A program made the translations under genes and the position numbers. Under the pieces are notes generated by a model. The model worked only from the letters and a program-made list of their open reading frames with translations. It was not told the DNA's origin and ran no database searches. Below are positions 16,928 through 25,297 of a stretch of 64,000 nucleotides of DNA, in pieces; the first letter of the stretch is position 1; every line of letters starts with the position of its first letter. This DNA is from Actinomadura sp. NAK00032 (GTDB lineage Bacteria; Actinomycetota; Actinomycetes; Streptosporangiales; Streptosporangiaceae), in contig NZ_CP054932.1 in the NCBI RefSeq assembly GCF_013364275.1, positions 5,642,001-5,706,000 of the forward strand. The letters run 5' to 3'.

Positions 16928-17009
16928 CGGTCAGCACGTCAAGAGTTTGTAGCATATGGACGGACGCGACAGGCCCGCCCTCACTCCGGGACGTGGTGCG
17001 GCCGAGGGG

Positions 17010-18614
17010 TCAGTCGGCGGCCAGCAGGGTGGCGGCCAGGTCGCGGACGGCGAAGCGGCGGAGCTTGCCGGTGGGGGTGGTCGGGAGCTTGTCCACGACC
17101 AGTACCTCGCGGGGGCGCTTGAACGAGGCGAGCCCGGCCCGGCAGAACTCGATCAGCTCCGCCGGCTCGGCGGCGGCGCCCCCCTTGAGGACGACCGCGG
17201 CGACCGGCTTGTCCAGGCCGTCGGCGTCCGGCAGCCCCACGACGGCGGCCATCGCCACCGCCGGGTGCTCCAGCAGCCGCGCCTCGACCTCGGCGGGCGA
17301 CACCCAGATGCCGCCGGCCTTGAGCATGTCGCCGGTGCGGCCGAGGCAGGTGTAGTAGCCGTCCTCGTCCACCACGTAGGTGTCGCCGGTGCGCAGCCAC
17401 TCGCCCTGGAACACCTTGCGGGTGGTGTCCGTGCGGCACCAGTAGCCCGTCGCGATCGACTCGCCCTTCACCAGCAGCGAGCCGGGCGTGCCCGGACGCA
17501 CGTCGGCCCCGGTGTCGTCCACGACCCGCAACTCGTACCCGGGGACGGCGGTGCCCGTCGTGCCCGGCCGCACCCGCCCCGGGCGGTTCGACAGGAAGAT
17601 GTGCAGGCACTCCGTCGAGCCGATCCCGTCGATGATCTCCACGCCGTACCGGGCGGTGAAGCGGCGGCACAGCTCGGCGGGCAGCGGCTCGCCCGCCGAC
17701 ACCGCCAGCCGCACGGACGCGAACGCATCCACCGGCACGTCCGCGTTCAGGATCGCCGCGTAGAAGGTCGGGACGGCGAAGAACAGCGTCGGACGGTACT
17801 CGGCCAGCCGCTCGGCGACGGACGCGGGCGTCGGCCGGTCTGGGTCCAGGACCGCGGTCGCGCCGACGGCGAGCGGGAAGAACAGCGAGTTGCCGATCCC
17901 GTAGGCGAAGAACAGCTTGGCGACCGAGTAGCAGCGGTCCTCGGGCGTGATGCCGAGGACCTGGCGGCCGTAGGTCTCCACGACGTGCCGGATGTTGGCA
18001 TGCCGGTGCATCGCGCCCTTCGGCTTGCCGGTCGTCCCGGACGTGTAGAGCCACAGCGCGCTGGAGTCGTCAGAGGTCGTGTAGGAGCCGGACGGCTCGT
18101 CGCCGCGCTCGCGCCCGTCCCGGACCAGGTCGTCGAAGGGGGTCACCCGCACGCCGGGCGGCGCCTGGAGCGGACCGCCGCCCTCCACCGCCACGTGCCG
18201 GACGCCCGGCACCCGCGCCAGCGCAGCCTCCGCCGCCACCGCGAACCGGTCGCTGACCAGCAGCACCCTGGCCCGCGCGTCGTTGAGCAGCGCGGCCAGC
18301 TCGCCGCCCGTCAGCATCGTCGACACCGGGACGGGGACGGCGCCGAGCCGCATCGCGCCCAGGACCGCGGCGGCCATCAGCGGCCCGTCGGCCATGAACA
18401 GCACCACGCGCTCCTCGCCGCGCAGCCCCCGGCCCGCCAGCCCGGCGGCGATGTGCCCGGCGAGCTCCGCCAGCTCCGCGTAGCTGAGATCGCCGGCGGG
18501 CCCGGTGAGCGCCGTACGGCCGGCGGTGTCCGTACGGCCGGCCGCCCGGAGGAGGTAGTCGCAGGCGTTGAAGGTGTCGGACGCGGCCGGTGCGGTCGCC
18601 GTTTCAGCGGTCAT
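17010..18614 (-). CDS. Benzoate-CoA ligase
   Basis: A 534-residue AMP-forming ligase of the benzoate-CoA ligase family. It has the ATP motif LYTSGTTGKPKGAMHRH, the family-characteristic KLFFAYGIGNSLFFP and FFAVPTFYAAIL, the A5 motif DGIGSTECLHIFLSN, the A7-type WLRTGDTYVVDEDGYY and the C-terminal Lys region PTTPTGKLRRF. It activates benzoate or a ring-substituted benzoate with ATP and CoA, feeding BoxB. The ATG at 18614 has GGAG seven bases upstream; the longer frame continues through promoter DNA. Co-directional with boxC and boxB and divergent from a PaaX-type regulator. Confidence 0.93.
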   Translation of the reverse strand: MTAETATAPAASDTFNACDYLLRAAGRTDTAGRTALTGPAGDLSYAELAELAGHIAAGLAGRGLRGEERVVLFMADGPLMAAAVLGAMRLGAVPVPVSTMLTGGELAALLNDARARVLLVSDRFAVAAEAALARVPGVRHVAVEGGGPLQAPPGVRVTPFDDLVRDGRERGDEPSGSYTTSDDSSALWLYTSGTTGKPKGAMHRHANIRHVVETYGRQVLGITPEDRCYSVAKLFFAYGIGNSLFFPLAVGATAVLDPDRPTPASVAERLAEYRPTLFFAVPTFYAAILNADVPVDAFASVRLAVSAGEPLPAELCRRFTARYGVEIIDGIGSTECLHIFLSNRPGRVRPGTTGTAVPGYELRVVDDTGADVRPGTPGSLLVKGESIATGYWCRTDTTRKVFQGEWLRTGDTYVVDEDGYYTCLGRTGDMLKAGGIWVSPAEVEARLLEHPAVAMAAVVGLPDADGLDKPVAAVVLKGGAAAEPAELIEFCRAGLASFKRPREVLVVDKLPTTPTGKLRRFAVRDLAATLLAAD

Positions 18615-18734
18615 CTGGGTCTCCAGTCGCCGGGAACCGTGGCACTTATGCTCTACATGGATGAAACGCCAGTCAATAGACTTGTGGAATGAAGCTCGGG
18701 CCGTGCGGATCGCGCGCGGACCGCGCGCGAGGCG

Positions 18735-18756
18735 CGCGATACTGGCGCGATACTGG
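18735..18756. repeat. 11-bp tandem repeat in a divergent promoter region
   Basis: CGCGATACTGG occurs twice head to tail, 18735-18745 and 18746-18756. The 11-bp period equals one DNA helical turn, placing both copies on the same face. It lies between the benzoate-CoA ligase and PaaX-type regulator starts and may bind a regulator or form part of a promoter. Confidence 0.55.
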
Positions 18757-18761
18757 ACAGC

Positions 18762-18773
18762 GTTCCACGGACC
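18762..18773. promoter_or_regulatory. GTTCCAC-type site shared with the boxC leader
   Basis: GTTCCACGGACC matches GTTCCACAGAAC at the boxC palindrome in 10 of 12 bases. A weaker relative, ATTCCACAAG, lies on the opposite strand at 18681-18690. All three are in the leaders of the benzoate genes and their putative regulator. Confidence 0.4.
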
Positions 18774-18807
18774 GCCGCGCCCCTGAAGGGCTCGGAAGGA
18801 GAAGCAC

Positions 18808-19668
18808 ATGGCCCGATCCGGCGGGGACGCGGCGCCGCCCCGGCCCGAGTTCCGGCGGCGGCGCGAGCTGGGCGCGGCGAGCGCCCGGTCGCTGCTGCTG
18901 ACGGTGCTCGGCGAGTTCGTCCTGCCCGGCGGCGAGCCGGTCTGGACGGCGTCGTTCCTGCGCGCGCTCGGGCTGCTCGGCGTGGAGGAGAAGGCCGTCC
19001 GGCAGGCGCTCGCGCGCAGCGCCGCCGAGGGCTGGCTCGCCGGGGAGCGCCGCGGCCGCCGCACCGCCTGGCGGCTCACCCCGGCCGGCGAGCGGCTGCT
19101 GACCGACGGCACCGAGCGGATCTACGGGTTCGGCGGCCCGGTCGGCCCGTGGGACGGGCGGTGGCTGCTGGTCCTCGCCACCGTCCCGGAGACCAGCCGC
19201 CGGCTCCGGCACCTGCTGCGCACCCGGCTCGCCTGGAGCGGGCTCGGCAACCTGTCCCCCGGCGTGTGGGTGAGCCCGCACCCCGAGCGCGGGCCCGAGG
19301 TGCGCGGCGTCCTCGCCGAGATCGGCGTCGCCGACACCTCCACGCTGTTCACCGGCTCTCTCGGCGACCTGGCGGAGGCGCGCCGCGTGGCCCGCCAAGC
19401 CTGGGACCTCGACGAGATCGAGCTCGCCTACGAGGACTTCCTCGACGCCGTCCGCGCGCTGCGCCCCGCCGACGAGCCGGGCACGTTCGCCGCGCACGCG
19501 AGGCTCGTCCAGGAGTGGCGGCGGTTCCCGTTCCTCGACCCGGCGCTCCCGGCGGAGCTGCTGCCGGACGACTGGAGCGGCTCGCAGGCGTTCGCGCTCT
19601 TCCACGAGCGCCACGACGCCTGGCGTCCCGCCGCCGACCGGCAGTGGAAGGCGATGTCCGGCGAGTGA
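18808..19668 (+). CDS. PaaX-family transcriptional regulator
   Basis: A 286-residue regulator of PaaX type: winged-helix N-terminus (ARSLLLTVLGEFV, then ALGLLGVEEKAVRQALARSAAEGWL), a middle domain with WDGRWLLVLATVPE and GNLSPGVWVSPHPERG, and a C-terminal domain with FRFPFLDPALPAELLPDDW-like end. PaaX proteins are repressors that respond to aryl-CoA thioesters such as phenylacetyl-CoA. GGAAGGAG stands 8 bases before the ATG at 18808. Being divergent from benzoate-CoA ligase, it probably controls the box genes with benzoyl-CoA as effector (inference). Proteobacterial box clusters use BoxR instead. Confidence 0.88.
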   Translation: MARSGGDAAPPRPEFRRRRELGAASARSLLLTVLGEFVLPGGEPVWTASFLRALGLLGVEEKAVRQALARSAAEGWLAGERRGRRTAWRLTPAGERLLTDGTERIYGFGGPVGPWDGRWLLVLATVPETSRRLRHLLRTRLAWSGLGNLSPGVWVSPHPERGPEVRGVLAEIGVADTSTLFTGSLGDLAEARRVARQAWDLDEIELAYEDFLDAVRALRPADEPGTFAAHARLVQEWRRFPFLDPALPAELLPDDWSGSQAFALFHERHDAWRPAADRQWKAMSGE

Positions 19669-19670
19669 GC

Positions 19671-19687
19671 CGGGCCCCGCGGGCCCG
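19671..19687. terminator. Short hairpin between convergent genes
   Basis: CGGGCCC at 19671-19677 pairs with GGGCCCG at 19681-19687 over a 3-base loop. It lies between the PaaX-type regulator stop and the thioesterase stop, with no other spacer, so it is the likely shared terminator. Confidence 0.5.
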
Positions 19688-19692
19688 CCGGG

Positions 19693-20100
19693 CTAGGCGG
19701 GCGGGGCGGGCGGGGAGAGCCGCAGCAGGTTCACGGTGCCCTCGGCGACGACGCGGCCGCGCTCGTCGCTGATCGTCGACTGCCAGGTGACGTGGTCGCC
19801 GACCCGGTCGACCGGGCGGGCCCGCGCCGTCAGCCGCCCGCCGCGCACGGCGCGGATGAACCGCGTGTGGTTGCTGACCCCGACGACCTGCTGGTCGAGC
19901 CCGACGGTGAGGGCCGCGCCCATGCTGCACACCGTCTCGGTGATCGCGCAGTACACGCCGCCGTGCACGATCCCGTACGCCTGCATGAGCTTGTCGGTGA
20001 CCTCCAGCTCGGCCACGACCTCCTGCTCGGAGGCCTCGGTCACCAGCAGCCCGAGCGTCTGGTCCAGGGGGCCGGCGTAACCGGTGAACTCGGCGGTCAT
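19693..20100 (-). CDS. PaaI-type hotdog thioesterase
   Basis: A 135-residue hotdog-fold acyl-CoA thioesterase. The active-site helix region reads YGIVHGGVYCAITETVCSMGA, the standard HGG-x(4)-E/D arrangement, followed by VGVSNHTRFIRAVRGG and the closing VAEGTVNLLRL. Such enzymes release free acid from aryl-CoA or dead-end thioesters. Next to the benzoyl-CoA genes a CoA-recycling role is likely but not proven. The gene is convergent with the PaaX-type regulator. AGGGG lies immediately before the ATG at 20100, an unusually tight spacing. Confidence 0.9.
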   Translation of the reverse strand: MTAEFTGYAGPLDQTLGLLVTEASEQEVVAELEVTDKLMQAYGIVHGGVYCAITETVCSMGAALTVGLDQQVVGVSNHTRFIRAVRGGRLTARARPVDRVGDHVTWQSTISDERGRVVAEGTVNLLRLSPPAPPA

Positions 20101-20212
20101 CCCCTGACGCTATCGATGCGCCGAAATCCGCGTCAACGGACGGGACGGGGTGTGTAGGAGCCGTTTCGCCGGGAAGTCGGAGAAGGGTCGGCGGCACGGA
20201 TGGGAGGCTGGG

Positions 20213-21130
20213 ATGAGCGGCTTGGTGGGACGGAACCTGCTCGCCGGAGCCGAGCCGGAGGTCGCGGCGGACGCCGGCTACACCGCCCCCCCGCCCCGGA
20301 TGGGCTTCTTCACCGACACGTCCGTGTGCATCGGCTGCAAGGCGTGCGAGGTGGCCTGCAAGGAGTGGAACTCCGTGCCCGAGGACGGCCTGGAGTTCAC
20401 CGGCATGTCCTACGACAACACCCAGCAGCTCGGCGCCGACACCTGGCGGCACGTCGCGTTCATCGAGCAGAGCAAGCCGATCGGGCAGGCCGAGCCGGGC
20501 ACCGACCACGGCGGCTCCCCGGGCGCCGCGTCGGACGGCGGCGGCACGGACATGCGCTGGCTGATGGCGTCCGACGTGTGCAAGCACTGCACGCACGCCG
20601 CGTGCCTGGACGTCTGCCCGACCGGTTCGCTGTTCCGCACGGAGTTCGGCACGGTCGTCGTCCAGGAGGACATCTGCAACGGCTGCGGCTACTGCGTGCC
20701 CGCCTGCCCGTACGGGGTCATCGACCAGCGCAAGGAGGACGGGCGGGTCTGGAAGTGCACGCTGTGCTACGACCGGATCGGCGGCGGGCTGGAGCCGGCC
20801 TGCGCGAAGGCGTGCCCGACCGACTCGATCCAGTACGGGCCGCTGGACGAGCTGCGCGAGCGGGCCGCGCTGCGGGTCGAGCAGCTGCACGGCATCGGCG
20901 TCGAGGACGCCCGGCTCTACGGCCACGACCCGGACGACGGCGTCGGCGGCGACGGCGCGTTCTTCCTGCTGCTGGACGAACCGGAGGTGTACGGGCTCCC
21001 ACCGGACCCGGTCGTCACCACGCGGGACATGCCGTCCATGTGGCGGCACGCCGGGGTGGCCGCAGCCGCCATGCTCGGCGGCCTCGCCGCCGTCTTCGCC
21101 GCGCACGGCCGCGAGGGAGGGGCGCGATGA
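20213..21130 (+). CDS. 4Fe-4S ferredoxin subunit of a formate-dehydrogenase-like complex
   Basis: A 305-residue four-cluster electron-transfer subunit of the FdnH/HybA type. Cysteine motifs appear in order: CIGCKACEVACKEW (residues about 38-51), CKHCTHAACLDVCPTG, CNGCGYCVPACPYGV and CTLCYDR with a later CAKACP. The C-terminus has one hydrophobic stretch after the SMWRHAG segment, probably a membrane anchor. It moves electrons between a molybdopterin catalytic subunit and a membrane quinone-reactive subunit. GGGAGG precedes the ATG at 20213, and the stop forms an ATGA overlap with the NrfD gene. No catalytic subunit gene lies upstream or downstream here. Confidence 0.9.
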   Translation: MSGLVGRNLLAGAEPEVAADAGYTAPPPRMGFFTDTSVCIGCKACEVACKEWNSVPEDGLEFTGMSYDNTQQLGADTWRHVAFIEQSKPIGQAEPGTDHGGSPGAASDGGGTDMRWLMASDVCKHCTHAACLDVCPTGSLFRTEFGTVVVQEDICNGCGYCVPACPYGVIDQRKEDGRVWKCTLCYDRIGGGLEPACAKACPTDSIQYGPLDELRERAALRVEQLHGIGVEDARLYGHDPDDGVGGDGAFFLLLDEPEVYGLPPDPVVTTRDMPSMWRHAGVAAAAMLGGLAAVFAAHGREGGAR

Positions 21131-22179
21131 GCGAGTCGGAGGTGCGCAAGGACGGCGTGCACGGTGCGCGGCCGGACCGGGAGGCACTGGTCGGCAAGGG
21201 CCTGCCGGGCCGGGGCGGCGGCGGGCGCGGGCGGCGCGGCAGGCGCGGCGGGCGCGGCGAGAAGGCGATGGTGCCGGAGGCCGAGTTCACCTCCTACTAC
21301 GGCAGGCCGGTGCTGAAGGCCCCGACCTGGAAGGCGTCCGACGTGGCCGCCTACCTGTTCCTCGGCGGGCTGGCGGGCGCCGGGTCGGTGCTGGCGGCGG
21401 GCGCGCAGCTCACCGGGCGCCCGGTCGCGGCGCGGGCGCTGAAGATCTCCTCGCTGGCCGCCATCACCGGGTCCACGGCGGCGCTGATCCACGACCTCGG
21501 ACGGCCCGCGCGGTTCGCCAACATGCTGCGGGTCATGAAGCCGACCTCGCCGATGAGCATGGGCTCCTGGATCCTGGCCGGGTACGGGCCCGCCGCGGGA
21601 GCCGCCGCCGTCCTGGACGCGACCGGCCTGTTCCCCCGCCTCGGCGCGGCCGCCACCGGCGCGGCCGCCGCGCTCGGCCCGGCCGTCACCACCTACACCG
21701 CCGTGCTGATCTGCGACACGGCGGTGCCGGCCTGGCACGAGGGGCGGCGGGAGATGCCGTTCGTGTTCACCGGGTCGGCCATGTCGGCCGCGGCGGGCAT
21801 GGCGCTGGCGGCGGCGCCCGTCCGCGAGACGGGACCGATGCGCACGGCCGCGCTGCTCGGCGGCGTCCTGGAGCTGGCCGCGGCGAAGACGCTGGAGCAC
21901 CGCGCCGGACTGGCCGCCGAGCCGTACAAGCAGGGCAAGGCCGGCCGGTTCATGCGCGCGGGCGAGATCCTCTCGGGCGCGGGCACCGCCGGCGCCGTCC
22001 TGCTCGGCGGGCGCAGCCGCGCGGCGGCGGCCCTCTGCGGGACGGCGCTGCTGGCGGGTTCGACCTGCACGCGCTTCGGCATCTTCCACGCCGGCATGCA
22101 GTCGGCACGGGACCCCAAGTACACCGTGGTCCCCCAGCGGGAACGCGTGAACGCGCGCGAGGCGGAGGCCCGCACCTGA
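21127..22179 (+). CDS. NrfD/PsrC-type membrane subunit
   Basis: A 350-residue membrane protein. After a cytoplasmic Gly/Arg-rich N-terminus (residues about 29-44) and SYYGRPVLKAPTWK come about eight hydrophobic segments, including VAAYLFLGGLAGAGSVLAAG and the family segment IHDLGRPARFANMLRVMKPTSPMS. NrfD proteins exchange electrons with menaquinone and partner iron-sulfur subunits. Its start overlaps the ferredoxin subunit stop by 4 bp, so the two are co-translated. A hairpin lies about 90 bp downstream. The complex would be incomplete without a Mo/W subunit encoded elsewhere. Confidence 0.87.
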   Translation: MSESEVRKDGVHGARPDREALVGKGLPGRGGGGRGRRGRRGGRGEKAMVPEAEFTSYYGRPVLKAPTWKASDVAAYLFLGGLAGAGSVLAAGAQLTGRPVAARALKISSLAAITGSTAALIHDLGRPARFANMLRVMKPTSPMSMGSWILAGYGPAAGAAAVLDATGLFPRLGAAATGAAAALGPAVTTYTAVLICDTAVPAWHEGRREMPFVFTGSAMSAAAGMALAAAPVRETGPMRTAALLGGVLELAAAKTLEHRAGLAAEPYKQGKAGRFMRAGEILSGAGTAGAVLLGGRSRAAAALCGTALLAGSTCTRFGIFHAGMQSARDPKYTVVPQRERVNAREAEART

Positions 22180-22269
22180 CACCGGCGCGGTGGCGATCCA
22201 GTCGGACGCCAGGACGGTGTCGTCACCGCCCACCGTGAACGACACCTGGAGATAGCCGCCCCCGCAGGG

Positions 22270-22306
22270 CGCGGCCGGCCTCCTCGGGTGCGGAGGCCCG
22301 GCCGCG
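22270..22306. terminator. GC-rich hairpin between NrfD and DoxX genes
   Basis: GCGCGGCCGGCCTCC-like left arm pairs with GGAGGCCCGGCCGCG with one bulge, over a short CGGGTGC loop. It lies between two convergent genes. Confidence 0.65.
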
Positions 22307-22318
22307 CTCTCGGCCGGC

Positions 22319-22861
22319 TCACTCCGCGGCGGCCTCCCCGGCCGGTTCCTTGGCCGGGCGCCAGAAGACCGCCAGCAGCAGCGCGGCGCCGATGCCGCCG
22401 GCGAGCGCGGTGACCGCCAGGCCCGTCCAGCCGGACAGGTCGCCGTCGACGCCGAGCGCGCGGTCCAGGGACACCGCGCCGCCGCCGAGCGCGCCGGCCG
22501 CGCACGCCACCATGATGATCATCAGGACGTACTCGTAGCCCTGCCCGGGGCGGAAGATGAAGAAGCCGTTGCGCAGGTGCGCGGTGATGAACGCGACCGC
22601 CATCGTGCCGACCGCCCCGGCGGCGGCCAGCGGCGTGAGCAGGCCGAGGATCAGCAGGATCCCGGCGCCCAGTTCGGTGCCGGTCGCCATCAGCGCGTGC
22701 AGGCGGCCCGGCCGCAGCCCCATGGACTCGAACCAGCCCGCCGTGCCCTCGATCTTCCCGCCGCCGAACGCGTGGTTCCAGCCGTGCGCGAGCAGTGTGC
22801 CGCCCACGGAGACCCGCAGCACCAGCGCCGCGATGTCGCCGCCAACCGCCTCAACAGCCAT
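22319..22861 (-). CDS. DoxX-family membrane protein
   Basis: A 180-residue protein with four predicted membrane helices. The DoxX signatures are LLRVSVGGTLLAHGWNHAFGG-like in the first helix, GLRPGRLHALMATGTELGAG, and LLTPLAAAGAVGTMAVAF followed by RNGFF. GGGAAGGG stands 6 bases before the ATG at 22861. In mycobacteria a DoxX protein acts with superoxide dismutase and a thiosulfate sulfurtransferase in redox homeostasis; here the role is unknown. Convergent with the NrfD gene. Confidence 0.85.
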   Translation of the reverse strand: MAVEAVGGDIAALVLRVSVGGTLLAHGWNHAFGGGKIEGTAGWFESMGLRPGRLHALMATGTELGAGILLILGLLTPLAAAGAVGTMAVAFITAHLRNGFFIFRPGQGYEYVLMIIMVACAAGALGGGAVSLDRALGVDGDLSGWTGLAVTALAGGIGAALLLAVFWRPAKEPAGEAAAE

Positions 22862-23037
22862 TTATGGCCCTTCCCATCCGCCGTTCCCGCACCGTACAGA
22901 CGATCTGCGCTTTGTATGTGCCGTTGCCAACCCCGATGACGGCTTTCCTCATCGCCGTCCGTATCTCGCCCCGGGCCGCCCGGTTCACCATGTCGGCACC
23001 CATCAGTACAGGCCCCGAACTCCTGAAGGGAAGCCCC

Positions 23038-24291
23038 ATGAGACTCGGAAACGCCGGGAGACCCGGCTCCGGCGGCCGGCCGCGGCGCGGGCTCGCGGCC
23101 GCCGCCGGCGCCGCCGCGGTCGTGCTCTCGCTCGTGCAGGCGCCCGCCGCGCACGCCCTCCCGCCGCGGGACGTCCCGGCGGTCGGCGTGGACACCGGCC
23201 GGTTCAAGCTGCCCATCGGCTGCACGATCTCCCTCGCCGGGCTGCCGGTGTTCTACCTGCCGACGGACGTGGACGTGCAGGGCGTGGCGCCCGTGCAGCT
23301 CGGGCCGGGCCAGGAGTTCTGGCTCACGCAGGGGTCGGGCAGCATCACGTTCCCGTCCTGGCTGACCTCGCTCGCGCCCATCCTCGGGATCGACAAGGCG
23401 GACGCGCGGGTCACCGACCTCACCATCGGCGCGAGCGACTCCACCCCGTCCGCGATCAACATCGCGGAGGGCGAGCCGTTCGAGATCAAGGACATCGCGA
23501 TCGAGGCGGGCAGACCGCTGACGGTGGGGCTGCCCCTCACCGGGACGTTCGACGTCGGCCCGTACAAGGCGCCGGACGCCGGCAAGGTCACGCTGGCCTT
23601 CGACCACGCGGTCGCCGAGGTGGACCTGAAGTCGCAGGCCGGGTTCACCCTGCCGATCAAGGCCGACTGCAAGCCGTCCGCCGGCAACGCGCTGCTGACG
23701 ATCGGCGTCGGGGGCGCGCCGGGGCAGCCGCCCGCGAAGATCACCGGGGCGCCGCTGAACTTCCCCGAACCCGCCTCGAACGAGCTGGTCGGCATCATCA
23801 ACGCCCCGTACGCGTGCACGCTCGGCGGTGAGCCGGTCAACGTCGGCATCGCCGTCGGCGCGCACATCCCGCTGGTGGCGAAGAAGGGCGGCTCGTTCTC
23901 CTTCACCGAGGCGAGCGGCGCGCTGGTCATCCCGGCGGAGACCGTGAACCGGCTCATCGGCAAGGGCCACCGCTCGGCGTCCGGCACGGTCAGGACGCTC
24001 AACCTGGAGGTGGACGGCGGCACTCCGGCGACGCAGAACGTCATCCCGGCGGGCGGCGTCGCCATCCCGCCGACGCCGCTCGTCCGGGACCGGCAGATCA
24101 CCGTGCCGCTGCCGAGCGACGGCACGCTGACCGCCGGGCCGTTCACCCCCGCCCCCGGCGCGACGAGCGTCGCGGTGCGGCTCGGGTCCGCCGCGGCCGA
24201 CTTCACCTTCGACGGCGGCACCGGCACCGTCCCCGCGACGTGCGGCGCCCCGTCCCCCGAGGTCTACCTGGTCGACAACCCGGTGACCTGA
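23038..24291 (+). CDS. Secreted beta-rich protein of unknown function (DUF6801-like)
   Basis: A 417-residue preprotein. An Arg-rich start and hydrophobic segment LAAAAGAAAVVLSLVQAPAAHA give a signal peptide of about 40 residues. The mature part appears to hold two or three related beta domains with repeated strand patterns (FKLPIGCTISLAGLPVFYLP and a later YACTLGGEPVNVGIAVGAHIP) and one cysteine per domain pair. No catalytic motif, anchor or sorting signal is seen. The DUF6801 link is my recollection of the family and is tentative. AAGGGAAG precedes the ATG. The gene stands alone, with a strong terminator after it. Confidence 0.7.
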   Translation: MRLGNAGRPGSGGRPRRGLAAAAGAAAVVLSLVQAPAAHALPPRDVPAVGVDTGRFKLPIGCTISLAGLPVFYLPTDVDVQGVAPVQLGPGQEFWLTQGSGSITFPSWLTSLAPILGIDKADARVTDLTIGASDSTPSAINIAEGEPFEIKDIAIEAGRPLTVGLPLTGTFDVGPYKAPDAGKVTLAFDHAVAEVDLKSQAGFTLPIKADCKPSAGNALLTIGVGGAPGQPPAKITGAPLNFPEPASNELVGIINAPYACTLGGEPVNVGIAVGAHIPLVAKKGGSFSFTEASGALVIPAETVNRLIGKGHRSASGTVRTLNLEVDGGTPATQNVIPAGGVAIPPTPLVRDRQITVPLPSDGTLTAGPFTPAPGATSVAVRLGSAAADFTFDGGTGTVPATCGAPSPEVYLVDNPVT

Positions 24292-24299
24292 CGGGCCCG

Positions 24300-24338
24300 C
24301 CGGGCCGGACGGCGATGGCGCCCCGCCGTCCGGCCCGG
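24300..24338. terminator. Terminator hairpin after the secreted protein gene
   Basis: Perfect 15-bp inverted repeat, CCGGGCCGGACGGCG at 24300-24314 and its complement at 24324-24338, with a 9-base loop, starting 8 bp after the stop codon. Confidence 0.82.
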
Positions 24339-24502
24339 CCGCCGCTCCTCCGCGTCCCTCACCGAACCGCATAGATCGCCCGGCGTGGGGCAGGTCACAA
24401 GGGTCAGACTCCAGATCGCGTCACGTTCGGAGGCGTCCGGCACGTCTATCTGTGCGACGGCTGTCCGTGCGACGGCACCGGTGCGGAGGTCGAGGAGGCG
24501 GC

Positions 24503-25147
24503 ATGGAAGGCGTGGCGAGGAAGTACGACCTGACGATGCTGTACGCCGTGGACGACGCGTTCCGCCGCGACGCGGCCCGCCTGGAGGCCGCGTCCGGACC
24601 GGCCGGCCCGGCCGTGACGAACAGCTGGTCGCTGTTCGCCCGCCACTGGCGGCTCCAGGACAACGCGGAAAAGCGCGCCCTGTGGACGGTCATGTACGCC
24701 AAGGACGCCGGTGTCCGCTCCCCCGGCCGGCTCGGGCGCGTCTCCGCCGTCCTCGACGACCTGGCGCTGCGGACGCTGCGGGTCGTCCCGCTGATCGACG
24801 GGGTGGACGCCGCGCTGGAGCACCACGACCACCGCACGTTCGCCCAGTGCGCGGGCGACCTCCGCACGCGCCTCGGCGCCCTGCTGGACTTCAAGGAGTC
24901 CGACGTCCTGCCGCTGATCCAGGAGACGCTCACGCCCTACGAGTGGGGCACCTACGACGTCGAGCTCCGCCGCGAGCTGGGCGTCCGCGGCCTCGGGGTG
25001 TTCCTGCCCTGGCTGCTGGACGACGCTCCCGACGCCACCCGCCGCGCGGTGCTGCGCCTGCTGCCGCCGCCGATCCGGCTCGCCTACAGGACCACCTGGC
25101 GGCCGCGCTACCAGCGGCGCACCCACCTGGCCGTTCCCGCCTGCTGA
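24503..25147 (+). CDS. Hemerythrin-like protein with degenerate metal site
   Basis: A 214-residue helical protein. The order MLYAVDDAFRRDAARLE, then SWSLFARHWRLQDNAEKRALW, then a central helix with DAALEHHDHRTF, then LGALLDFKESDVLPLIQETLT and EW follows the hemerythrin-domain layout of actinobacterial proteins, where HDALRR, HH-x(2)-ED, and HL-x-HEE supply seven ligands. Here the His of HDAL is Asp and the third motif has LLDFKESD, so most ligands are missing and an oxygen-binding diiron site is unlikely. GAGGAGG before the ATG at 24503 defines the start. It lies 150 bp upstream of a cytochrome b gene. Family assignment is moderate. Confidence 0.6.
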   Translation: MEGVARKYDLTMLYAVDDAFRRDAARLEAASGPAGPAVTNSWSLFARHWRLQDNAEKRALWTVMYAKDAGVRSPGRLGRVSAVLDDLALRTLRVVPLIDGVDAALEHHDHRTFAQCAGDLRTRLGALLDFKESDVLPLIQETLTPYEWGTYDVELRRELGVRGLGVFLPWLLDDAPDATRRAVLRLLPPPIRLAYRTTWRPRYQRRTHLAVPAC

Positions 25148-25297
25148 CGGCCCGGGCGACGGGGGCACCGGCACGGTCGGCGGCACGGGCCGCGCTGTGA
25201 CGCGGCGCACATCCAGGCATGTCACATTCCCCATCGAATCTCCGTCTTATTCGCAGATGCGGAACATCCGCGGACGTGCGACGGAGGGATGCTCACG

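Noticed and set aside
11692..16952. Other very long open frames across the box genes, on both strands
   Set aside because: They are frame shadows of boxB, boxC and the acyl-CoA dehydrogenase; only those three have family motifs and ribosome binding sites.
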